Assembly: GCA_030695605.1 (NCBI GenBank)
Contig: JAUYQE010000006.1
Coordinates: 1 to 12,412 of the forward strand
Length of the DNA stretch: 12,412 nucleotides
Reading direction: 5' to 3'
From: Nanobdellota archaeon
GTDB taxonomy: Archaea; Nanobdellota; Nanobdellia; Woesearchaeales; GW2011-AR9
The position numbers and the translations under genes are program-made. The first letter of the stretch is position 1. Each line of letters opens with the position of its first letter. The notes beneath the pieces were generated by a model. That model had not been told where the DNA came from, searched no databases, and saw only the letters and a program-made list of their open reading frames with translations. This document shows positions 1 to 4,505 of this stretch, in pieces.

Positions 1-29
1 AGATTAAACACTATCTCGAAACCGAGAGC

Positions 30-38
30 TTTATATAA
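30..38 (+). promoter_or_regulatory. TATA box of the 47 aa gene
   Basis: The sequence TTTATATAA is centred about 27 nt upstream of the ATG at 62. That is the distance expected between an archaeal TATA box and a transcription start that coincides with the start codon (leaderless mRNA). A purine-rich stretch just upstream could act as a BRE. The spacing favours the ATG at 62 over the in-frame ATG at 68. Confidence 0.6.
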
Positions 39-61
39 CAGCGCCGTTTGGATGTTTCTGT

Positions 62-205
62 ATGACCATGAGTAAAAGGGATGTGGAAAAGCGCTTGCGT
101 GATTCCAAAGGCGAACTGGCCATCTTGGAAGCCAAATGCAAAGATGGAAGCGGAACCAAAGAAGATTATATTGCTTTGGCGAAATTAAAGAAGAAATTGA
201 AATAA
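62..205 (+). CDS. 47 aa small charged protein, unknown function
   Basis: This short frame runs ATG to TAA and encodes 47 residues, beginning MTMSKRDVEKRLRDSKG. It is Lys/Glu rich with regularly placed Leu/Ile/Ala, and reads as two amphipathic helices separated by a KDGSGTK turn (about residues 27-33), that is, a helical hairpin. There is no signal peptide, membrane segment or metal-binding motif. Support for it being real comes from the well-placed TATA box 27 nt upstream, the codon pattern, and a T8 tract with a small hairpin directly after the stop. I do not recognise the family. A nucleic-acid- or ribosome-associated role is possible for so basic a small protein, but that is a guess. The second ATG at 68 is the alternative start. 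Confidence 0.6.
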   Translation: MTMSKRDVEKRLRDSKGELAILEAKCKDGSGTKEDYIALAKLKKKLK

Positions 206-224
206 CGGTTTTTTTTCTCAACCG
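206..224 (+). terminator. T-tract terminator with small hairpin
   Basis: Immediately after the TAA at 203-205 there is a run of eight T (209-216). It is flanked by a perfect 5-bp inverted repeat, CGGTT (206-210) and AACCG (220-224). Archaeal RNA polymerase terminates at U-rich tracts, so the T8 alone could serve. The stem is short and partly uses the T run. Confidence 0.5.
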
Positions 225-242
225 GAAAGTCAAAGCCGCAAT

Positions 243-251
243 CTTTAAAAG
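243..251 (+). promoter_or_regulatory. TATA box of the 101 aa gene
   Basis: CTTTAAAAG is centred 27 nt upstream of the ATG at 274, again the leaderless spacing. It lies in the short gap after the T-tract terminator, so this gene appears to be transcribed independently of the one before it. Confidence 0.6.
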
Positions 252-273
252 TAGGGTCTCTGTATAAGAGAAT

Positions 274-579
274 ATGCCTGAATTAAAGAACGTGTACAAA
301 GCCAAAAGTGTCGTCATTAGCCGCAAGCCCGGTGCTGATCATCCCGAAGGCTTATGGTCGGCATTCATCGGCCTGTTCACTGAGAATAATCCGCATCTCA
401 AAGGCCGGGCTCCTTTTGAAGTGCTGGATATCAAAGACACGGAAAAAGTCCGCATCCGTGATCTCCGTAATATTTCATTTTATTTAAGAGGCAATGATCT
501 CGTCATCAACAATCTGGAATCGGTAACGATCGAGAAAGAAAATAATATTGTGACGTTGACAGGGAAGCAGAGGTTGTGA
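274..579 (+). CDS. 101 aa protein of unknown function, predicted beta-rich
   Basis: A complete ATG-to-TGA frame preceded by a TATA box at the leaderless distance. The product starts MPELKNVYKAKSVVISRKPG and is soluble, with alternating hydrophobic/polar stretches that suggest beta strands (residues 10-17, 47-53, 58-72, 74-80, 82-97). A short hydrophobic patch around GLWSAFIGLF (26-35) may form a helix or binding edge. There are no Cys residues, recognisable catalytic motif or signal peptide. The family is not recognised; a small beta-sandwich or OB-like fold would fit the pattern, but this is not established. Neighbouring genes are also unknown, so context does not help. Confidence 0.75.
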   Translation: MPELKNVYKAKSVVISRKPGADHPEGLWSAFIGLFTENNPHLKGRAPFEVLDIKDTEKVRIRDLRNISFYLRGNDLVINNLESVTIEKENNIVTLTGKQRL

Positions 580-580
580 G

Positions 581-590
581 CTAAAATACG
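581..590 (+). promoter_or_regulatory. Possible TATA box of the 195 aa gene
   Basis: CTAAAATACG overlaps the end of the preceding gene's stop region and lies about 32 nt upstream of the ATG at 618. This spacing is slightly longer than for the other promoters here and would give a leader of only a few nucleotides. A second AT-rich stretch at 603-612 is too close to the start codon to be the TATA box. Confidence 0.3.
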
Positions 591-617
591 AGCAGATAAA
601 CTGTTTTAAAGTGCATA

Positions 618-1205
618 ATGGTATATACAACGGGTAGGGTGGATTTGGAATATATCATCCATAACGACCCGGTGGAAGTTTTAAAAGGCAGATTTGAGCG
701 GGCAGCCGAGAAAGCCGCTATAATTTTGTATTCTCCAGAACTGGGATTTAACGGTCATTACTTTATTCCGCCTCAAAAAGTCTGGACGCTTTACAATGTT
801 CTCTTGAACCACCGGTTGACACCTATTCAAACCGTAAATCACCTCGGCTTGGAAAAGATAGAAGATAATGACGCTGAGAGTCTTGCTAACCAGTGGACAA
901 CAGAAGGGTTTCGTCAACGTTTCGATTCTAAAGAAGAAGAAAGGGAAAGAGAAAAAATAGAAGAAAGGAGAAGCAAAGAAAGACGATCAGATGAAGAGCG
1001 CGAGTATCGAAGAGCAGAAGGAAGATGGCAAAACTGGGAACAAGAAAAAAAAGCAATACTCCGAGAGCGTCGGAAGCTAGGTAATGGTCTGTATGTTGAT
1101 GAACATGGTTGGGTAAGAGGGGGGTCGATCAACTCTCATGTACTATTAATGGACGAATCCCGGGGGTTAGGGTTAAGAAACTACTGCTGTCGTCGAAGAA
1201 GATAA
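618..1205 (+). CDS. 195 aa protein with helical N-terminal part and long charged coiled coil, unknown function
   Basis: A complete ATG-to-TAA frame. Residues 1-100 are a mixed globular region containing YFIPPQKVWTLYNVLLNHRL (48-67) followed by TPIQTVNHLGL (68-78). Residues 105-153 are almost entirely Glu, Arg and Lys and should form a long charged helix or coiled coil. The tail has RKLGNGLY (152-159), then a Gly-rich stretch and a very basic end (CCRRRR). There is no signal peptide or TM segment. I do not recognise the family. Its middle segment and charged helix resemble the next gene's product in layout, suggesting a related pair. Base and codon use looks more A/T- and AGA-rich than in the conserved genes downstream (visual impression only), so it may be accessory. 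The next frame begins 33 nt after its stop with a strong Shine-Dalgarno site, which suggests one transcript. Confidence 0.7.
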   Translation: MVYTTGRVDLEYIIHNDPVEVLKGRFERAAEKAAIILYSPELGFNGHYFIPPQKVWTLYNVLLNHRLTPIQTVNHLGLEKIEDNDAESLANQWTTEGFRQRFDSKEEEREREKIEERRSKERRSDEEREYRRAEGRWQNWEQEKKAILRERRKLGNGLYVDEHGWVRGGSINSHVLLMDESRGLGLRNYCCRRRR

Positions 1206-1225
1206 GATTGATGATTAAAATGAGT

Positions 1226-1231
1226 GGAGGT
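1226..1231 (+). promoter_or_regulatory. Strong Shine-Dalgarno site before the ATG at 1239
   Basis: GGAGGT lies 7 nt upstream of an ATG at 1239, an optimal Shine-Dalgarno arrangement. That ATG is not in the frame of the long downstream gene (from 1283). It opens a 27-codon frame ending at 1322, so this site marks either a small overlapping ORF or the true start of the downstream gene before a frameshift. Confidence 0.6.
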
Positions 1232-1238
1232 CATTGAA

Positions 1239-1322
1239 ATGAATCTAGAGCGCTGGGAAAAATTGAGCAGTTCGGAAAAAACATGGAAGACCAACTCATA
1301 TGGATCTCTTACGATCCCCTAG
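1239..1322 (+). CDS. 27 aa overlapping ORF, or frameshifted N-terminus of the next gene
   Basis: ATG to TAG, encoding MNLERWEKLSSSEKTWKTNS and seven more residues. It has the best Shine-Dalgarno site in this part of the window (GGAGGT, 7-nt spacing) and overlaps the start of the 266 aa gene by 40 nt in a different frame. The two frames meet at an A6 run (1276-1281). One extra A there would fuse them into a single protein of about 281 residues. It could be a leader peptide, the N-terminus of the next gene broken by an indel, or the product of ribosomal slippage. I consider the indel explanation the most likely. Confidence 0.4.
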   Translation: MNLERWEKLSSSEKTWKTNSYGSLTIP

Positions 1323-2083
1323 TATCGGAAACCTCTAGCCCCCCCAGAACTTATATGAGTTGTGGTACGTGTCCATTGCCTGAGCGTAGTCGGTTCTCTC
1401 TCGCAGCTAGGGACGGAACAAAAACCATCATTTATGCTCCCACCGATTGTCGCCTTTTGCCTTCCTCTGTTCTTAAAACTGCCATTTGTGAATCTTTTGA
1501 GAGGCTCTGTAGGAAAGACGGCGAAAACCTTGCCGATAAATTAGAGGATCTCACCACCAATGAGGTAGAAAGCGTTTGTAATGCTTTTCTCGTTCGTCTT
1601 GCTGATCAGGGGTTAGCTATTTCTACCTCTGGATGGGAAGACTTTTTGGATACACGTCTTCGATATCGAGATAACAAAGACAGTTTTTTTTATTCAAACC
1701 CTAAACAGTTTTACCAAGTTCCACTCAGGAAAGCATTAGATTTTTATTCTCTCCTTATAGAACGAGACCGAATGCTTCCCGAAATGGTAGTAGACTTTCT
1801 TAAGCTACCACTACTACCCGTCAAGGAAGCTTTTACTCTTCTTCAAACCTTCTATCTGTTTCATAAATTAGAAAACGAGCAACCAGAATGGTTAGTAATT
1901 GAAGCAAAGAAAAGGAAGAGGCTCCGTGAAAAAGAATGGCAACTTGAGGAGGCTAGCAATCAACTTCATGCTCGATGGCGTCGTGAATCCTACAATTTCC
2001 GTAAATATGGAACGATCCGTGGGCCAGTTCGCCCCCTTCTGCCCCCCGACTTTGATCCCGACAATTTGAATTTTGACGATTAA
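1283..2083 (+). CDS. 266 aa protein with helical core and charged C-terminal helix, unknown function
   Basis: An open frame from the ATG at 1283 to TAA; no other conventional start occurs in this frame after the stop at 1235-1237. The N-terminal part (1-60) has a Cys pair (CGTC, 27-30) and several Pro. Residues 60-135 look helical. Residues 143-175 (FYQVPLRKALDFYSLLIERD, then a ...LPEMVVDFLKL stretch) resemble residues 48-78 of the preceding gene's product. Residues 206-240 form a Lys/Arg/Glu-rich helix, followed by RKYGTIRGPVRPLLPP and an acidic end. There is no signal peptide or TM segment. The annotated start has no Shine-Dalgarno site, whereas an out-of-frame ATG 44 nt upstream has a strong one, so the true N-terminus may be about 15 residues longer through a frameshift. 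No family is recognised. Confidence 0.7.
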   Translation: MEDQLIWISYDPLVSETSSPPRTYMSCGTCPLPERSRFSLAARDGTKTIIYAPTDCRLLPSSVLKTAICESFERLCRKDGENLADKLEDLTTNEVESVCNAFLVRLADQGLAISTSGWEDFLDTRLRYRDNKDSFFYSNPKQFYQVPLRKALDFYSLLIERDRMLPEMVVDFLKLPLLPVKEAFTLLQTFYLFHKLENEQPEWLVIEAKKRKRLREKEWQLEEASNQLHARWRRESYNFRKYGTIRGPVRPLLPPDFDPDNLNFDD

Positions 2084-2091
2084 CAGTAACC

Positions 2092-2679
2092 ATGCCCACT
2101 CTCGAAAACATCGCCTTATTCGACTTGGATGGAACTCTTGCCGATTATGATGGAGCTATGCTGCGGGATCTCCGAAAACTTGCAGCTCCGGGCGAAACGA
2201 CCTATTCTTTGTATCACGAAGACTTACCTGCCCATCTCGAAGCAAGAAAGAATGCCATCTCTCGGCAACCCGGCTGGTGGGCCGACTTGGAAGAATTGAC
2301 GCTCGGATTCGATGTTCTTCGGGAATGCGTCGATCTCGGCTTTCAGATTCATATCCTGACCAAAGGCCCGCGCAGCAAGCCCGCTGCCTGGAAAGAGAAA
2401 GTGGAATGGTTCCAGCAGCACGTGCTGCCTCTGGCTCCTGAAGCAGACATCACTATCACCCAGGACAAAGGCCTGGTCTACGGCAAAGTTCTCATTGACG
2501 ATTTTCCGCCATATATGCTGCGCTGGCTGGAACATCGGCCCCGCGGATTAGGGTTCATGCCGCTGAGCGAGCAAAACAAAGATTTTTCTCATCCGAATGT
2601 TGTTCTGTACGACGGCAGGAATCTGGTCGAAGTGCAGGAGCGATTGCAAGAAGCGTATGCCAGGCAGGCGGGCAAGTAG
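2092..2679 (+). CDS. HAD-superfamily 5'(3')-deoxyribonucleotidase-like phosphatase
   Basis: The 195 aa product carries the haloacid dehalogenase motifs in order. Motif I is FDLDGTLAD (10-18), with nucleophile D11 and acid/base D13. Motif II is ILTKGP (88-93), with T90. K131 (GKVLIDD) is the motif III lysine candidate, and the acidic pair D136/D137 is motif IV. The PGWWADL stretch (60-66) in the cap resembles the substrate pocket of the NT5C (cytosolic deoxynucleotidase) family. Such enzymes hydrolyse (deoxy)nucleoside monophosphates in the cytoplasm. The length and the motif spacing fit. The gene starts 8 nt after the preceding stop, so it may be co-transcribed with it. No Shine-Dalgarno site is evident and the AT-rich stretch at 2060-2072 is at best a weak TATA. 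The exact substrate is not determined; HAD assignment is secure, nucleotidase specificity moderate. Confidence 0.8.
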   Translation: MPTLENIALFDLDGTLADYDGAMLRDLRKLAAPGETTYSLYHEDLPAHLEARKNAISRQPGWWADLEELTLGFDVLRECVDLGFQIHILTKGPRSKPAAWKEKVEWFQQHVLPLAPEADITITQDKGLVYGKVLIDDFPPYMLRWLEHRPRGLGFMPLSEQNKDFSHPNVVLYDGRNLVEVQERLQEAYARQAGK

Positions 2680-2719
2680 TCCGCATTCGAGCTGCCGACA
2701 CTGCATCATTCCTTTCCGA

Positions 2720-3037
2720 TTATCCAGCGATCTCAATGAAGATTATGGATCCGGTCAGCAGCAACAGCCCTAGCACTCTCGCTACGCTGAGATGTTCTCC
2801 AAAGAGGAACATGCCGCCCAAAGTAACTGCCAGTATGTTCATCCCGAGGAACAGCCCCGTGGCTATGCCGACGGACTCTCCGTGCAACGTTTGTGCATAG
2901 ATGAGTATTCCTAAAACATTTAGGGCTACGCCGAGTACCATAAAGAGGATTTGTCCTGCTCGTGCCCAACCGGCTAGTGCCAAGTCCCCCAGTGTTACGA
3001 GGGCCCCGGCTAGCATTAGTACTGGTAAGATGTTCAT
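2720..3037 (-). CDS. Small 4-TM drug/metabolite transporter (DMT/SMR-like)
   Basis: The 105 aa product is almost entirely hydrophobic, with four membrane segments at roughly 3-25, 30-50, 55-79 and 85-103. The size and pattern match small multidrug resistance proteins or half-length EamA/DMT proteins, which work as dimers. The last part (FGEHLSVARVLGLLLLTGSI) matches the typical DMT terminal helix pair. The membrane-embedded Glu at about position 14 that defines EmrE-type drug/proton antiport is absent; TM1 has D18 instead, so the substrate may differ. Its ATG overlaps the stop of the upstream 210 aa gene in an ATGA quartet, predicting translational coupling. It converges with the HAD gene, whose stop is 40 nt away. 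Confidence 0.75.
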   Translation of the reverse strand: MNILPVLMLAGALVTLGDLALAGWARAGQILFMVLGVALNVLGILIYAQTLHGESVGIATGLFLGMNILAVTLGGMFLFGEHLSVARVLGLLLLTGSIIFIEIAG

Positions 3038-3666
3038 TGGGAGCGTAGTTCGTAAAACCTTATATCTCTCTCACCAAAAGTGTATACCGTTACTAACTCT
3101 TCTTGTCCTACAAGGATGCCATGCCTATTAAGTAATGCAAGCAATCCTCTCCGCTCTTGCTCAGCAACTGATTCGTCATCATCAGTAATTGATTCTAGCT
3201 CTAAGTAAGCACTACGAGTAGTAAATTCCTGGACGTTTCTAAAAGTTCCCCCTTCTCTAAAGTAGAAGGTTCCGGAAATACAGGAAACGGGATCCCCCGA
3301 ATCACCATCGATCATTGGTCTTCTTATCCATAATTGCGCGGTGTACGGGTCCCTACCAACAGATCTACAAACCGGAAGGTGGATTGTTAAGTCCCCGCTT
3401 CCTAACTCATCAACGACTGCTCTAGCTATGTCTGCGAATTCTTCTGTGTTATCTCGCCGTAACTCGTCTATACGTGCCCAGCACGAACGTCTCTGATCCG
3501 GCGAGGGATGGAACCCTATCTCCCTACGAATTGCAGAGATTCCATTTTCTCCATAACACCGGTTATGGTGGTTTTGTTCGTATCTCTCACACATTCCCCG
3601 AATGTTTTCACTTACGTCTATTGACATTCTTTCATTTGATTCTATTGACCTTTCGCTTGTTCCCAT
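3034..3666 (-). CDS. 210 aa protein of unknown function, coupled to the small transporter
   Basis: A complete frame starting MGTSERSIESNERMS; a second Met at residue 14 is a possible alternative start. The product is soluble and charged. It has helices in the first 90 residues, including a Cys/His cluster around 26-37 (CERYEQNHHNRC), then strands between about 94 and 155 (including LTIHLPVC and GTFYFREGGTF), and a helical then beta C-terminus ending VYTFGERDIRFYEL. It is overall acidic, with a DDDES stretch at 162-166. No known domain is recognised. The stop codon overlaps the start of the transporter gene (ATGA), so the two are presumably made together. Codon use looks unlike the flanking conserved genes by eye, suggesting acquired DNA. 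A TATA-like element lies about 21 nt upstream. Confidence 0.65.
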   Translation of the reverse strand: MGTSERSIESNERMSIDVSENIRGMCERYEQNHHNRCYGENGISAIRREIGFHPSPDQRRSCWARIDELRRDNTEEFADIARAVVDELGSGDLTIHLPVCRSVGRDPYTAQLWIRRPMIDGDSGDPVSCISGTFYFREGGTFRNVQEFTTRSAYLELESITDDDESVAEQERRGLLALLNRHGILVGQEELVTVYTFGERDIRFYELRSQ

Positions 3667-3681
3667 TTTGATTGTCTCCAG

Positions 3682-3691
3682 CGTTTTAAGG
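3682..3691 (-). promoter_or_regulatory. Possible TATA box of the 210 aa / transporter unit
   Basis: On the - strand this reads CCTTAAAACG-like, centred about 21 nt from the ATG at 3666. It is slightly close for a leaderless start but is the only AT-rich element at a suitable place in the 110-bp divergent intergenic region. Confidence 0.35.
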
Positions 3692-3712
3692 CCGCTTTGC
3701 CTGTTAGGTATG

Positions 3713-3730
3713 CGAAAAGCTTAAATATAT
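3713..3730 (+). promoter_or_regulatory. BRE + TATA box of the ACT-domain gene
   Basis: CGAAAAG (3713-3719) directly followed by CTTAAATATAT (3720-3730) is an excellent archaeal BRE/TATA match. A start site about 25 nt from the box centre would fall near 3750, giving a leader of about 27 nt before the ATG at 3777. No Shine-Dalgarno site is visible in that leader. Confidence 0.65.
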
Positions 3731-3731
3731 A

Positions 3732-3755
3732 ATAACATGACGTTATCTTAATAAC
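3732..3755 (+). promoter_or_regulatory. Tandem ATAAC/GTTAT inverted repeats, probable operator
   Basis: ATAAC (3732-3736), GTTAT (3742-3746) and ATAAC (3751-3755) form two overlapping inverted repeats with 5-nt and 4-nt loops and a 19-nt repeat period. A fourth, partial GTTA lies at 3772-3775. The block starts directly after the TATA box and covers the predicted transcription start, where archaeal repressors commonly bind. The downstream gene encodes a possible HTH + ACT protein, so autoregulation is a reasonable hypothesis. Confidence 0.5.
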
Positions 3756-3776
3756 AAAAGATAATTTAATTGTTAA

Positions 3777-4463
3777 ATGGTAACTATAGCCCGCCTGGTT
3801 GAGAAAATTGTTGAGAGAACTCCTTTCTTAGAAGAAGCCCTCGCCCGTGGCTTGATCAATTATGCGGCTTTGGCCGAATCGCTGCAGCCTGAGATAGAAT
3901 CAGAGCTGAAAAAGCCGGTTAAACCGTCGGCGGTCATGATGGCTCTCCGGAGGCTTTCTGAAACATTAGAAAAAGGGTTTATCAAACAGGCGCACATCCG
4001 GTTTAAAGAATCCGACCTGACGATCAAATCTGGTTTATTTGAAATGACGGTCTTAAAATCATCCACCATTCTGCATCCTCTCAAAAAACTCTACGAGGTC
4101 ATAGACTTTTCACGGGGGGATTTTCTGACCATAACCCACGGGATTTATGAGGTTACTATTATCTCCAATAAAAAGTATAAAGCCCGGTTTCAGAAAATGT
4201 TTGCCGATGAGAAAATCGTTAAAATCATCGATGGCCTTTCTTCTCTCACGGTAAAAATACCCCTTGAAGCGGTTGAGCAGGTGGGGCTTTTTTATGTGGT
4301 AACCAAAGCCCTCAACTGGGAGAACATCAATATCATCGAAATCGTTTCCACGTTGACGGAAATGACGTTCATACTCCGGGAAGATGATGTCTCTCGAGCT
4401 TTTAGTGCGCTCCAAAAATTAATGGATGAAGAGCGTGGCATCCACTCCAAATTGGCGTATTAA
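3777..4463 (+). CDS. ACT-domain protein with N-terminal HTH-like region, candidate regulator
   Basis: The 228 aa product has a helical N-terminal region (1-65), whose segment LINYAALAESLQPEIE and later PSAVMMALRRL could form a winged-helix or helix-turn-helix fold. A middle alpha/beta region spans about 70-150. The C-terminus (156-217) has the beta-alpha-beta-beta-alpha-beta order of an ACT domain: LTVKIP strand, VGLFYVVTKAL helix, INIIEIVSTLTEMTFIL strand pair, then the DDVSRAFSALQKLM helix. That last part resembles aspartokinase regulatory domains. ACT domains usually bind amino acids, so an amino-acid-responsive regulator is plausible, but the ligand and target are unknown. A strong promoter and a repeat array over the predicted start site lie directly upstream. 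Hef begins 42 nt downstream from its own promoter. Confidence 0.7.
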   Translation: MVTIARLVEKIVERTPFLEEALARGLINYAALAESLQPEIESELKKPVKPSAVMMALRRLSETLEKGFIKQAHIRFKESDLTIKSGLFEMTVLKSSTILHPLKKLYEVIDFSRGDFLTITHGIYEVTIISNKKYKARFQKMFADEKIVKIIDGLSSLTVKIPLEAVEQVGLFYVVTKALNWENINIIEIVSTLTEMTFILREDDVSRAFSALQKLMDEERGIHSKLAY

Positions 4464-4474
4464 AGATATAAACG

Positions 4475-4484
4475 TTTTTAAACC
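4475..4484 (+). promoter_or_regulatory. TATA box of hef
   Basis: TTTTTAAACC is centred about 27 nt upstream of the ATG at 4506, the same leaderless spacing as other genes here. The sequence between box and start is pyrimidine-rich with no Shine-Dalgarno site, consistent with leaderless initiation. Confidence 0.6.
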
Positions 4485-4505
4485 TCTCCCCTTCCGTCCT
4501 CTTCC

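Noticed and set aside
681..1132. Long - strand open frames opposite the 195 aa gene
   Set aside because: They are shadows of the Glu/Arg-rich sense frame (Ser/Leu-rich antisense), with no promoter or ribosome site.
1164..1178. Telomere-like GGGTTAGGGTTA sequence
   Set aside because: Only two units, inside the coding sequence of the 195 aa gene; archaeal chromosomes of this kind do not use such telomeres, so it is coincidence.
1339..1345. C7 run in the 266 aa gene as a frameshift site
   Set aside because: The frame stays open on both sides with a consistent protein, so there is no sign of a shift here.
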